Made by a program: the position numbers and the translations under genes. A stretch of DNA of 64,000 nucleotides from Sulfurimicrobium sp964384915 (GTDB lineage: Bacteria; Pseudomonadota; Gammaproteobacteria; Burkholderiales; Sulfuricellaceae): the NCBI GenBank assembly GCA_964384915.1, contig CAYLMA010000007.1:67010-131009 (forward strand). The letters are read 5' to 3'. Below are positions 46,473-55,391 of the stretch, one piece after another (the first letter of the stretch is position 1; every line of letters starts with the position of its first letter). The notes under the pieces are model-generated. The model ran no database searches and was not told the DNA's origin. It saw only the letters and a program-made list of their open reading frames with translations.

Positions 46473-47917
46473 GCGAAGAAATCCTGATCAACATGACACC
46501 CCAGGAAACCCGGGTGGCAGTTCTGCAGCAGGCCGTGGTGCAGGAGTTGCACATCGAACGTGCAAGCGCGCGCGGGTTGGTGGGGAATATTTACCTGGGA
46601 CGGGTGTGCCGGGTCTTGCCCGGCATGCAGTCCGCGTTTGTGGAAATCGGCCTGGATCGCGCGGCTTTCCTTCATGTGGCGGATATCTGGGTTTCTCCGG
46701 GCGAAGATCCGCGCCCGATCGAGCGCCTGCTCTACGAGGGGCAGAGCATCATGGTGCAGGTTTTCAAGGACCCGATCGGCACCAAGGGCGCGCGCCTTTC
46801 CACCCAGATCGGGCTGGCCGGGCGCTTTCTGGTCTATCTGCCGCAGGAAACGCATATCGGCATTTCCCAGCGCATCGAGGACGAGGCGGAGCGCGAACAC
46901 CTGCGCGAAAAGCTGCAGCAACTCCTGCCCGATGCAGATCATGGCGGCTTTATTATCCGCACCATGGCTGAAACGGCGACGGACAAGGAACTGCTCGATG
47001 ATGTCGAGTACTTGCGCAAGGTGTGGAGCGATATCCAGGTCAACGCCAAGGGCGCCCCGGTTAAAACCATGCTCTACCATGATCTGGACCTGCCGCTCCG
47101 TGTGCTGCGCGATTTTGTCACCGATGAAACCGACCGCATCGTGGTGGATTCACGTGAAACATTTAACCGGCTGCAGGGTTTTGCGCAGGAATACACTTCA
47201 GGTGTAGCGGAAAAACTCTCGCACTACCAGGGTGAGCGGCCGCTGTTCGATCTGCGCGGCGTGGAGGATGAAATTGAAAAAGCGCTGGCGCGGCGCGTGG
47301 AACTGAAATCAGGCGGCTACCTGATTCTCGACCAGACCGAGGCGCTGACGACTGCGGACGTGAATACGGGCGGGTTTGTAGGCGGGCGCAATTTCGATGA
47401 CACCATTTTCAAGACCAACCTCGAGGCGGCACAGACCATTGCGCGCCAGCTCCGGCTACGCAATCTGGGGGGGATCATCATTGTCGATTTTATCGATATG
47501 GACAATGAAGAGCACCAGGCTGCAGTGCTGGCCGAGTTCAAGAAAGCGCTCTCGAAAGATCGCGCGCGCATCACCATCAACGGTTTTTCCGCCCTCGGTC
47601 TGGTCGAAATGACGCGCAAGCGCAATCGCGAAAGCCTGGCGCACATCCTGTGCCAGCCTTGCCCGATTTGCCAGGGGCGGGGCGAGCTCAAGACCGCACA
47701 GACGGTGTGCTATGAGATCCTGCGCGAACTGCTGCGCGAGGCGCGCCAGTTCGATGCGCGCGAATTCCGCATCCTGGCTTCGCAGCAGGTGATCGACATG
47801 TTTCTCGACGAGGAATCGCAAAGCCTGGCCCAGCTCGGCGATTTTATCGGCAAGCCGATTTCCCTGCTGGTGGAAAGCCAGTATTCGCAGGAGCAGTACG
47901 ACGTCATCCTGATGTGA
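46469..47917 (+). CDS. rng: Ribonuclease G
   Basis: RNase G processes the 5' end of 16S rRNA and degrades some mRNAs. The 482 residues include the S1-like N-terminal part (GNIYLGRVCRVLPGMQSAFV), the DNase I-like catalytic part (TADVNTGGFVG, IIIVDFIDMDNEEHQ), and the zinc-link CQPCPICQGRG. It lacks the long C-terminal scaffold of RNase E, hence RNase G. It ends one base before the convergent dynamin-like gene. A parS-like sequence is embedded in it. Confidence 0.95.
   Translation: MSEEILINMTPQETRVAVLQQAVVQELHIERASARGLVGNIYLGRVCRVLPGMQSAFVEIGLDRAAFLHVADIWVSPGEDPRPIERLLYEGQSIMVQVFKDPIGTKGARLSTQIGLAGRFLVYLPQETHIGISQRIEDEAEREHLREKLQQLLPDADHGGFIIRTMAETATDKELLDDVEYLRKVWSDIQVNAKGAPVKTMLYHDLDLPLRVLRDFVTDETDRIVVDSRETFNRLQGFAQEYTSGVAEKLSHYQGERPLFDLRGVEDEIEKALARRVELKSGGYLILDQTEALTTADVNTGGFVGGRNFDDTIFKTNLEAAQTIARQLRLRNLGGIIIVDFIDMDNEEHQAAVLAEFKKALSKDRARITINGFSALGLVEMTRKRNRESLAHILCQPCPICQGRGELKTAQTVCYEILRELLREARQFDAREFRILASQQVIDMFLDEESQSLAQLGDFIGKPISLLVESQYSQEQYDVILM
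47147..47160. promoter_or_regulatory. parS-like site within rng (one mismatch)
   Basis: GATTCACGTGAAAC differs from the parS palindrome GTTTCACGTGAAAC at one position. It lies inside the rng coding sequence. Weaker than the other sites, so ParB binding is less certain. Confidence 0.5.
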
Positions 47918-49834
47918 CTATCGCCCCGGCGCCGCCCTGATTTTGGCGCGTATTCCCTCAATCACTGCACTGTGTCCGAGCAGGCGTTTCTGCTCAATGA
48001 CCAGCTCATTGATCCGCTTTTCCAGCGTGTCGGTGTTGTCGTGGATTTGCTTGACGGTCATCACGCGCTGCTCGATCTGCGCCTTGTAGTCCTGGATCTG
48101 CTTGAGCAGCGGGCTGAGCGAGGCGCGCAGCCATAATTCGCTTTCAGCCCGGGCCTGCTCGAAAACCTGCTCTGCGGCTGCCACCAGGCCGATGTAAAAT
48201 TTGCGAATGAGAAAGTGTTTCTCGGTCATGACGTTAATCGGGTCATCGCAGAATTCCGTGGTTTGCTGCGCCAGATTTTGCAGACCTTGTCTTGCCCGCT
48301 CCAGCGCGAGCGGCGGGGGAAAGAGCAGTTCGAATCCATGCTGCTCGTGAAAGCGCTGGTAAGCCGCATCCACCAGGCCCTTGATCTGAGCGGCGTGATG
48401 GTGGATGCGCTCGAACTGCTGCATAGCCTGGCCAAACAGGGACTGCATGCTGCGCAACAGGCTGCTGGTCGTCCAGCTGCCTTCGATTGCGGCGCGGTTT
48501 TTGTCCAGCATCTCCCCCAGCCTGTCACCGTCCAGGCTGGACATGAGCGCCTTGCCCTGCTGTGAAATCACGCCGCGCGTGATGTTGAAGCTCTTCACCG
48601 TCTGCTCATAGAGCATCTTGTCCGCCTGAACCTTATCCAGCAGTTTCTTGATGACCGCGCGGTTCTTGCCTGTGAGCGAAGTCAGTTCCTTGAGTTCAAG
48701 GCGCACGGAGGCAAGCTGGCTGTGCACGGATTTGCTGGAAGTCTCCACCATGGCGCCCATTTCCTTCACCACCGAAGCGCGCAGAATCTCCTGCTTGGCC
48801 GGGATGATGCGGTCGGCCAGCATGGTTTCCACCGCCTGAATGCCGCTTTTCTGCAGTAGCAGTTCGTCGCCGCGTACGCGCGCCAGCAGCGCTTTCTGTG
48901 CCGAAACCGCAAGCACGTTGCCGAGCGGCAATTCCAAGAGGCGTGCGGTATCGTAGACCTGGTGCTGGATGGAAAGCTGAATCTGGTCCCAGGGTTTCAA
49001 GTCATCCCACAGGATGTCCACCTTGTTGAGCACGGCCAAGCGATGGGGCACGAATTTCTGGATGTATTTGTGCCAGATGTCGAGATCGGATTTGGTGACG
49101 CCGGTGTCCATCGCGAGCAGAAAAAAAACGGCATGGGCATTGGGAATCATGGAAAGGGTCAATTCCGGCTCTGTGCCCAGTGCATTCAGGCCAGGGGTGT
49201 CAAGTATGACCAGCCCGCTTTTCAGCAGCGGGTGCGGATAATTGATCAGTGCATGGCGCCAGGCGGGGATTTCCACGGTGCCGTCAGGATTGACCATATC
49301 CTTGAGGTCGGGGTGGCTGTCATCCCACAGGCCCATGGCAAGCGCTTCGCTCATTGGAACGGTCTTTTTCTGCGCCACGGTGCGCATGGCATCCAGCATT
49401 TCCTGTTGCGAATCCAGGTTGAGCCGTATCATGCTCCATTCGATGGGTAGCCGCTTCAAGCTTGCAATGCTTTCGTCGCGGTAGCGGGTTTCGATCGGTA
49501 AAAGCCGGACACAGGGTGCTTCTTCCGGGTTGTGGTAAATCTCGGTGGGGCACATGGTGGTGCGGCCAACGTCCGATGGCAGAAGACGCTGCTTGAAATT
49601 GGAAAAAAACAGGGCGTTGATGAGTTCGGTTTTGCCGCGCGAGAATTCGGCCACAAAGGCCAGTACCAGACGGTCCTTCTTAAGGTTCTCCACCAGGTCG
49701 AACAGGCGCAGCGAAAGCTGGGCATCTACCTCTCCCGTGCTATCCAGCCAGGCCTGGTATGCATGGATTGCGGCAACGATATCATCGCGCCATTGGCGGT
49801 AATGTTCGACTTGCTGTTCGAGCTGAGCGCTCAT
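47918..49834 (-). CDS. Dynamin-like GTPase
   Basis: The 638-residue protein has an N-terminal G domain: P-loop region AEFSRGKTEL (62-71), a TT-containing switch (DVGRTTMCPTE), the G3 motif LVILDTPGLNAL, and G4 NKVD. Long helical, coiled-coil-prone regions follow (LEKRINELVIEQKRLLG near the end). The first P-loop glycine is alanine here (A62). Bacterial dynamin-like proteins remodel or protect membranes; the role of this one is unknown. It heads toward rng with no intergenic DNA and overlaps the DUF167 gene by 4 bp. Confidence 0.85.
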   Translation of the reverse strand: MSAQLEQQVEHYRQWRDDIVAAIHAYQAWLDSTGEVDAQLSLRLFDLVENLKKDRLVLAFVAEFSRGKTELINALFFSNFKQRLLPSDVGRTTMCPTEIYHNPEEAPCVRLLPIETRYRDESIASLKRLPIEWSMIRLNLDSQQEMLDAMRTVAQKKTVPMSEALAMGLWDDSHPDLKDMVNPDGTVEIPAWRHALINYPHPLLKSGLVILDTPGLNALGTEPELTLSMIPNAHAVFFLLAMDTGVTKSDLDIWHKYIQKFVPHRLAVLNKVDILWDDLKPWDQIQLSIQHQVYDTARLLELPLGNVLAVSAQKALLARVRGDELLLQKSGIQAVETMLADRIIPAKQEILRASVVKEMGAMVETSSKSVHSQLASVRLELKELTSLTGKNRAVIKKLLDKVQADKMLYEQTVKSFNITRGVISQQGKALMSSLDGDRLGEMLDKNRAAIEGSWTTSSLLRSMQSLFGQAMQQFERIHHHAAQIKGLVDAAYQRFHEQHGFELLFPPPLALERARQGLQNLAQQTTEFCDDPINVMTEKHFLIRKFYIGLVAAAEQVFEQARAESELWLRASLSPLLKQIQDYKAQIEQRVMTVKQIHDNTDTLEKRINELVIEQKRLLGHSAVIEGIRAKIRAAPGR

Positions 49835-50145
49835 GAGCGTGCAGTTTTTTCCGAGAGATTGTTGATCAGGGTATCGGGTGCCCGTCTCGATCCAAGGATT
49901 TCCACGACTTTGCGACGCCCGCTGCTGCCCTGCTTTAATATCACCCGGCTTGACGGCACGTCAAATGCTTTTTTGAGGAAATCCAGCAGCTTGGCGTTGG
50001 CCTGGCCTTCAACGGGAGGCGCAGCAATCCTGATTTTCAGTGCGTCATCATGAATGCCGGCCAACTCGGTGCGCTTGGCGCCGGGTTGGATATGCAAGTT
50101 CAGGGTGAGTCGCTCACCATCGATGCGATACCAGGCGGCGGACAT
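49831..50145 (-). CDS. DUF167 (YggU family) protein
   Basis: The 104-residue product has the DUF167 signature: LNLHIQPGAKRTELAG, KIRIAAPPVEGQANAKLLDF and SSRVILKQGSSGRRKVV. Function unknown; it normally follows yggT, as here (6 bp after the yggT stop). Confidence 0.92.
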   Translation of the reverse strand: MSAAWYRIDGERLTLNLHIQPGAKRTELAGIHDDALKIRIAAPPVEGQANAKLLDFLKKAFDVPSSRVILKQGSSGRRKVVEILGSRRAPDTLINNLSEKTARS

Positions 50146-50151
50146 GTAGCC

Positions 50152-50721
50152 TTACATCATTCGTGCGGCGAGTTGTTCCAGCCAGGCGATGGGCAGCATC
50201 AGGACCAGTTGCCCAAGAAGGATCAGCACCAGTACCGAGAGATCGACGTTGCCTATGGTCGGGATGAGCTTTTGCAGCGGGCGCAAAAACGGCTGCACCA
50301 GGCTGTGGGCAAGCCCATTCAGCCAGTGGTAGGGCTGAACCCAGCTTAGCACGGCGCTGGCAATGGCAGTCCAGATCAGCAGATTGACGGCCAATGAAAG
50401 CAACTTGACCACGGCCAGAAAAGCGATGCCGCCGAGGGCCGCGGGAAAGGCCGTGGCGTGGCCGAGGAGCAGAAAGGTCGCCGTGACCAGAAGCATTTGC
50501 GTGGCCCACGCGGCCGCCAGGGATGCCCAGTCCCAGCCCAGCAGGCCGGGTATGATGCGGCGCAAAGGTTTGACCGCAAAATCCGTCGCCGCCAGGAGGA
50601 ACTGTCCCACGGGGTTGCGGAATGGTACGCGCATGAGCTGCATCTGGAAGCGCAGCAGAAACGCCACGGCTACAAGTGTCAGCAGGGTGTCGAGCAAAAA
50701 CAGCAGGGCCTGGTTCAGCAT
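50152..50721 (-). CDS. yggT: YggT family membrane protein
   Basis: This 189-residue inner-membrane protein has the internal duplication typical of YggT: FRNPVGQFLLAATDFAVKPL in the first half and WLNGLAHSLVQPFLRPLQKL in the second, each before a P-I-P-like turn. The order proC-yggT-DUF167 is widely conserved. YggT has been linked to osmotic or ion homeostasis; its mechanism is unclear. Confidence 0.92.
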   Translation of the reverse strand: MLNQALLFLLDTLLTLVAVAFLLRFQMQLMRVPFRNPVGQFLLAATDFAVKPLRRIIPGLLGWDWASLAAAWATQMLLVTATFLLLGHATAFPAALGGIAFLAVVKLLSLAVNLLIWTAIASAVLSWVQPYHWLNGLAHSLVQPFLRPLQKLIPTIGNVDLSVLVLILLGQLVLMLPIAWLEQLAARMM

Positions 50722-50733
50722 GATTCGGGTTCC

Positions 50734-51546
50734 CTATTCTTTACCCAGGGCGTCGCCCAATTCGCGCGAGCGCCCTGCTGCTGCGTGTATGGCCCGGATA
50801 ATGGCTGTCTTCACGGAGGCTTCCTCCATGGCGCCGAGGGCGCGCTCGGTCGTGCCTCCCTTGGATGTGACGCGCGCCCGTAGCGTGGCGGCGTCTTCCT
50901 CGCTCTGGCTGGCGAGCTCGGCCGCGCCGAGAAAGGTTTGCAGCGTCAGGGTGCGCGCCTGCTGGGGTGAAAATCCCAGCTCCGCGGCGGCGGCCTGCAT
51001 GGCTTCCATGAAATAGAACACGTATGCCGGGCCGCTGCCTGAAACTGCGGTGACGCCATCCATCTGGGATTCTTCATCCAGCCACAGCGTGGCGCCTACT
51101 GCCTGCAGCACGGCTTCAGCCTGCTGACGCTGCGGCTGGGCAACTTCCGGCAGGGCAAAGAGGCCGCTCATGCCGGAGGAAACCATGGCCGGGGTATTGG
51201 GCATGCTGCGCACCAGTTGGCGATAGCCGCCCAGCCAGCGGCTGAGGTCCTCGGCACGCACGCCGGCGGCGATAGAGATTACCAGCTGCTGGCGCAGGAA
51301 TGGGGCCAGGGTGGCGGCCACTTCGCGCAGTTGTTGCGGTTTTACCGCCAGGACGATGACAGAACTGTCCACTGCTTCAGCGTCAATACAGGCAAAAGTC
51401 CGCACTGGGTGGCGCGCCAGCAGGGCTTCCCTGGTTTCACGTGAAACGTCCACCACGCGGATGTGCGAGGCATCGAAACCTTGCGCGACAAGCCCGCCGA
51501 TCAGGGCGGAAGCCATGTTGCCGCCGCCAATAAAACTGATATTCAT
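50734..51546 (-). CDS. proC: Pyrroline-5-carboxylate reductase
   Basis: ProC carries out the last step of proline synthesis. The 270 residues have the NAD(P)-binding start ISFIGGGNMASALIGGLVAQG, the middle RSMPNTPAMVSSGMSGL and the C-terminal signature VTSKGGTTERALGAMEE. It heads proC-yggT-DUF167-dynamin on the minus strand. A perfect parS palindrome lies inside its 5' part. Confidence 0.96.
   Translation of the reverse strand: MNISFIGGGNMASALIGGLVAQGFDASHIRVVDVSRETREALLARHPVRTFACIDAEAVDSSVIVLAVKPQQLREVAATLAPFLRQQLVISIAAGVRAEDLSRWLGGYRQLVRSMPNTPAMVSSGMSGLFALPEVAQPQRQQAEAVLQAVGATLWLDEESQMDGVTAVSGSGPAYVFYFMEAMQAAAAELGFSPQQARTLTLQTFLGAAELASQSEEDAATLRARVTSKGGTTERALGAMEEASVKTAIIRAIHAAAGRSRELGDALGKE
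51434..51447. promoter_or_regulatory. parS site (perfect palindrome) within proC
   Basis: GTTTCACGTGAAAC, identical to the site between mnmE and mnmG, lies inside the 5' part of proC, about 42 kb from the probable origin. A 14-bp exact match is very unlikely by chance in 64 kb. Confidence 0.85.
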
Positions 51547-51807
51547 GATGGTTGGGTCCGGTGCGATGAGAAGGATGAATTATAAAGCCATCCGGGATTT
51601 GCAATGAAACTCTTACTTACATGAGTGTTTGTATTTTGTTGCCACGGCTGTACGATGCAGCCGGGAGTTTTGTGCTGAGAACCGGTAGTGGGCGATTAAG
51701 AATTGCTTCGCTTGATGTGGTGGTTTACAGCCCCGTCGTAAAAGATTAAAGTAATGCAAAATCCAGACGTTAGAGAATACAGTTAAGAAGAATATGGAGG
51801 ACCAGTC

Positions 51808-52731
51808 ATGAAAGCGAAATGGTTCATAGCCTGTTTGCTGCTTTCTTCCTCGATCGCAGTGGCGGGGCCGGCCCACAAGAAATCTGGCCATTACAAGACC
51901 AGCAAGGCAAAAGCGGTAAAAATTGCCAAAACAATCAAGCCGGTAAAAGTTCATGCGGCAGAAGATGGCCGTTTGCAATTGGGCTCCGCTGTTGCCATGA
52001 TCGTCGATCAGCAGAGCGGCGAGACGCTTTTTTCCCGCAACGCCAGCAATCAGGCCCCGATTGCCTCCATCACCAAGCTCATGACCGCGATGGTCATACT
52101 GGATGCCGGCCTCAGCATGGATGAGACGATCACCATCACTGAGGCGGATGTGGACTGGCTGCGCAATTCCGGCTCGCGCCTGCGGGTGGGAACTACCCTG
52201 ACGCGCCATGAAACCCTGCAACTGGCCCTGATGTCGTCTGAAAATCGCGCTGCCGCAGCGCTGGCGCGAACCTACCCGGGGGGGACTTCGAAGTTCGTCG
52301 CCGCCATGAACCGCAAGGCTGTGGAGTTGGGTATGAACCAAAGCCATTTCGTGGATTCCACCGGTCTGCACAGCGAGAATGTATCCACGGCAGAGGACTT
52401 GGTGAAAATGGTCAAGGCCGGCTATCACTATGAGCCAATTCGTCAGATGACCACTGCTGAGGCATATGACGTGGTGAATGACAACGGCCGCCGTACTCCT
52501 TACAAGAACACCAATGCGCTGGTGAAGAGTCCTGCCTGGGATATCGGCCTGTCCAAAACCGGTTTCATCAACGAGGCAGGCCGCTGCCTGGTGATGCAGG
52601 CGCAGATCGCCAGCCGCCCGGTGATCATCGTGCTGCTGGATTCGGCGGGTAAATTTACGCGCATTGCTGACGCCAATCGCATCAAGAAATGGCTGGAATC
52701 CAGCCGCATTTCCCTCGCCCGCTTGGGCTGA
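51808..52731 (+). CDS. pbpG: D-alanyl-D-alanine endopeptidase (PBP7 type)
   Basis: This penicillin-binding protein cleaves peptidoglycan cross-links in the periplasm. It has a signal peptide (MKAKWFIACLLLSSSIAVAG), a basic linker and the three active-site motifs: SITK (SxxK), SEN (SxN) and KTG in SKTGFINEAG. Length 307 residues. The start follows GGAGGACC. The 261-bp region upstream, shared with divergent proC, holds no further gene that I can see. Confidence 0.92.
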   Translation: MKAKWFIACLLLSSSIAVAGPAHKKSGHYKTSKAKAVKIAKTIKPVKVHAAEDGRLQLGSAVAMIVDQQSGETLFSRNASNQAPIASITKLMTAMVILDAGLSMDETITITEADVDWLRNSGSRLRVGTTLTRHETLQLALMSSENRAAAALARTYPGGTSKFVAAMNRKAVELGMNQSHFVDSTGLHSENVSTAEDLVKMVKAGYHYEPIRQMTTAEAYDVVNDNGRRTPYKNTNALVKSPAWDIGLSKTGFINEAGRCLVMQAQIASRPVIIVLLDSAGKFTRIADANRIKKWLESSRISLARLG

Positions 52732-52766
52732 AACGTTGTTAGAACGGGCGCCCTGACCCCGATTTT

Positions 52767-54062
52767 GTGTTGAACCTTTCTCAGCGGCGCGTCATGCGCC
52801 GCTTTCGCTGGCTCGCTTTTATCCTGCTGATTCTGGCGTACGTGCTGGCATTCTTTCATCGCATGGCTCCGGCTGCGATTGCCGGTGAACTCCAGCTCGC
52901 CTTTAATGCCAGCGGCGCCGCCCTGGGGTCGCTGGCGGCAATGTATTTTTATATCTACATGCTGATGCAGATTCCAACTGGCGTGCTGGTGGACACCCTG
53001 GGTGTGCGCAAGATCGCCGCTCTGGGTGGGCTGGTTGCCGGCGCGGGGTCACTTTTGTTTGCCTACGCCGACACCCTGGGAACGGCTTCGCTGGGGCGTT
53101 TACTGGTGGGGCTGGGGGTTTCCGTGATGTTTATTTCCATCATGAAACTCAACGCAGTGTGGTTTCACGACCGCCATTTCGGCACGCTTGGCGGCCTTAC
53201 CATCCTGCTGGGCAATCTCGGGTCGGTGCTGGCGGCAGCCCCGCTGGTATGGGCGCTCAATTATGTTTCCTGGCGCAGCATTTTTGCGGCCTTGGGGGCG
53301 TTTTCCATCGTGCTGGGGGTGCTGACCTGGTTCATGGTACGCAATCATCCCGGGGAAGCGGGCTTCCCCTCCATGCGCGAACTGGATGGCGAGCCCCCTC
53401 ACCCGCCCCACACCGGGCACTGGTACGACGGGCTGGCAAAAGTAGTCAAAAACCGGGCTACATGGCCCGGCTTCTGGCCAAACTTTGGTATCGGCGGCAC
53501 CTTGTTTACCTTTGCGGGACTGTGGGCCGTTCCCTTTCTGCATGATGTATATGACATGTCGAGAGCGCTCGCGGCGGGGCACACTTCCCTTTTGCTCGCG
53601 GGTTTTGCGTTTGGCGCAATGCTCACGGGGATCATATCGGACCGTATAGGTCGTCGCCGTCCGGTCATGGTTGCGGGTATCGTGCTTTACCTTTTGTGCT
53701 GGCTGCCTTGGCTGTTCTTGCTGCAGTTGCCGCTGGCCGCCAGCCTGGGGCTGTTTTTCCTCATGGGAATAGGGGCTTCCGGCTTCACCCTGGCGTGGGC
53801 CGTGACCAAGGAAGTGAATCCTCCAGCCCTTTCCGGCATGGCGACCAGCGTGGTCAATACCGGCAGCTTTCTCGGCGCCGGCCTGCTGCAACCGCTGGTT
53901 GGCTGGGTGATGGACCTGGGCTGGGACGGCAGAATGTCCGAAGGCGTGCGTGCCTATGCGGGAGAAAACTATCAGGTCGGGTTGCTGCTGCTGTTTCTGT
54001 GTGCGCTTAGCGGACTGGCCGGGGCGCTCAGGTCCAGAGAGACTTTTTGCCGCTACAGCTGA
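52767..54062 (+). CDS. MFS transporter
   Basis: The 431-residue protein has 12 probable membrane helices and MFS features: FFHRMAPAAIAGELQ after helix 1, GVLVDTLGVRKIAALGGL (loop 2-3 motif) and GIISDRIGRRRPVMVAG in the second half. The substrate cannot be told from sequence. The start is GTG at 52767 or ATG at 52794 (MRRFRW). It precedes the hvf operon in the same direction but is separated from it by a promoter. Confidence 0.88.
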   Translation: MLNLSQRRVMRRFRWLAFILLILAYVLAFFHRMAPAAIAGELQLAFNASGAALGSLAAMYFYIYMLMQIPTGVLVDTLGVRKIAALGGLVAGAGSLLFAYADTLGTASLGRLLVGLGVSVMFISIMKLNAVWFHDRHFGTLGGLTILLGNLGSVLAAAPLVWALNYVSWRSIFAALGAFSIVLGVLTWFMVRNHPGEAGFPSMRELDGEPPHPPHTGHWYDGLAKVVKNRATWPGFWPNFGIGGTLFTFAGLWAVPFLHDVYDMSRALAAGHTSLLLAGFAFGAMLTGIISDRIGRRRPVMVAGIVLYLLCWLPWLFLLQLPLAASLGLFFLMGIGASGFTLAWAVTKEVNPPALSGMATSVVNTGSFLGAGLLQPLVGWVMDLGWDGRMSEGVRAYAGENYQVGLLLLFLCALSGLAGALRSRETFCRYS

Positions 54063-54104
54063 GCTGATTGCGGGCTCGGCTTTTTACCAGGGAATCAAAA
54101 AAAG

Positions 54105-54133
54105 TTGACCACTTAAGACCCGTAAATTACACT
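54105..54133 (+). promoter_or_regulatory. Sigma-70-like promoter of the hvfABC operon
   Basis: TTGACC (54105-54110) and TACACT (54128-54133) are separated by 17 bp, a good -35/-10 pair, 82 bp before the hvfA start. A CTTAAG (54112-54117) lies in the spacer and GTTAAG (54143-54148) downstream, possible operator half-sites. The leader is otherwise free of genes. Confidence 0.6.
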
Positions 54134-54215
54134 CAGTCTTCAGTTAAGACAAAGTCTAAACTGTTCATGCTGAAGTATGGATTTATTCATCTACATTGAA
54201 TTACTGGAGACATAA

Positions 54216-54521
54216 ATGGCTAAAAAAACTGCTTTGACCCTGGCTGTAGGCGCCGCCCTTGCTGGTTCCCTGACGGTGGCCCACGCCGCTGAAAACCCTT
54301 TCGCCATGAAAAGCATGGAAAAGGGCTATATGCTTGCCTATGGCGACTACAAGGCAAAGGAAGGCAAGTGCGGTGGTGACAAGAAGAGTGCCGAAGCCAA
54401 GTGCGGCGCTGCGAGCGGCAAGGAAGCCAAAAGTTCTGGCGACAAGAAAGCTGCTGAAGGTAAATGCGGTGCAGCCAGTGACAAGAAAGCTGCTGAAGGT
54501 AAATGCGGTGCAGCCAAGTAA
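54216..54521 (+). CDS. hvfA: HvfA/bufferin-like RiPP precursor with EGKCG repeats
   Basis: The 101-residue product has a signal peptide (cleavage likely after AHA, residue 24) and a low-complexity C-terminal half built of Lys/Ala/Gly with cysteine motifs: EGKCG at 49-53, EAKCG at 60-64, EGKCG at 81-85 and 94-98. In the HvfA family, EGKCG cysteines are converted by a DUF692 (MNIO) enzyme into oxazolone-thioamide groups that bind copper. The DUF692 and DUF2063 genes follow directly. One repeat has Ala for Gly. The final 39-bp repeat unit is duplicated. Modification and metal identity are inferred from the family. Confidence 0.88.
   Translation: MAKKTALTLAVGAALAGSLTVAHAAENPFAMKSMEKGYMLAYGDYKAKEGKCGGDKKSAEAKCGAASGKEAKSSGDKKAAEGKCGAASDKKAAEGKCGAAK
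54441..54516 (+). repeat. 39-bp tandem duplication in hvfA
   Basis: A 37-bp identical sequence occurs at 54441-54477 and 54480-54516, a period of 39 bp (13 codons). Each unit encodes DKKAAEGKCGAA. The identity at the DNA level, including third positions, indicates recent duplication of one metal-binding unit. Confidence 0.92.
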
Positions 54522-54539
54522 GACATAGGTATCCCTCCC

Positions 54540-55391
54540 ATGAGTGCCTTCAACATTTATGGCGCGGGGCTGGGTTTTCGGCGCGAACTGATTCCCGCGT
54601 TGAAAATCCAGGTTCCCCCCGTGATTGATTTTTTCGAGATTGCACCGGAAAACTGGCTTGATCTCGGAGGTGCAACCGGCAAGCAATTGCGCGGCTTTAC
54701 CGAACGCTACCCGTTTGTTTGCCACGGCTTGTCCCTGTCACTCGGCGGGCCCGCGCCGCTGGATGAAATGCTGCTGCGGCGCATCAAGTCGTTCATGCAT
54801 CAGCATCAGGCCCCGCTTTATACCGAACACTTGTCCTATTGCAGCGATGACGGCCACCTTTACGATCTGCTGCCCATCCCCTTTACCGGGGAAGCGGTGA
54901 AGTATGTCGCTGCCCGCATCCGCCGCGCCCAGGATATCCTGGAGCAGCAAATCGCGGTGGAAAATGCATCCTACTATGTCGCGGCGCCGATCAGCGAGAT
55001 GAGCGAAATCGAGTTTATCCGCGCGGTCCTGGAGGAAGCGGATTGCCTGCTGCATCTGGACGTCAACAATATTTACGTCAACAGCGTCAATTTCGGCTTC
55101 GATGCGAGCGCATTCCTGCGCGCCCTGCCCGGCGACCGTATTGCCTACATACATACCGCCGGCCACTATCGCGAGGCGGATGATCTGATCGTGGACACCC
55201 ACGGCGCCGAGGTGGTCGACCCGGTGTGGGCGCTGCTGGATGAGGCGTATCAAATACACGGTGTTTATCCAACCCTGCTGGAGCGCGATTTCAATATCCC
55301 GCCGCTGGCGGAACTGGTGCCGGAGGTGGCGCGCATTGCCGCGCTGCAGAAAAAATGGCAGCCACAGTGCAACACTGTTCATCATGGCTGA
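54540..55391 (+). CDS. hvfB: DUF692 multinuclear non-heme iron oxidase (HvfB/BufB-like)
   Basis: DUF692 (MNIO) enzymes use an iron cluster and O2 to remodel cysteines of a precursor peptide. The 283-residue protein has the family start GAGLGFRRELIPAL and metal-ligand-type segments CHGLSLSLGGP, TEHLSYC, VENASYY, LHLDVNNIYVNSVNFGFD and YIHTAGHYREADDLIVDTHG. It follows hvfA by 18 bp and overlaps hvfC by 8 bp. Its substrate is therefore almost certainly the adjacent EGKCG peptide. Confidence 0.93.
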   Translation: MSAFNIYGAGLGFRRELIPALKIQVPPVIDFFEIAPENWLDLGGATGKQLRGFTERYPFVCHGLSLSLGGPAPLDEMLLRRIKSFMHQHQAPLYTEHLSYCSDDGHLYDLLPIPFTGEAVKYVAARIRRAQDILEQQIAVENASYYVAAPISEMSEIEFIRAVLEEADCLLHLDVNNIYVNSVNFGFDASAFLRALPGDRIAYIHTAGHYREADDLIVDTHGAEVVDPVWALLDEAYQIHGVYPTLLERDFNIPPLAELVPEVARIAALQKKWQPQCNTVHHG

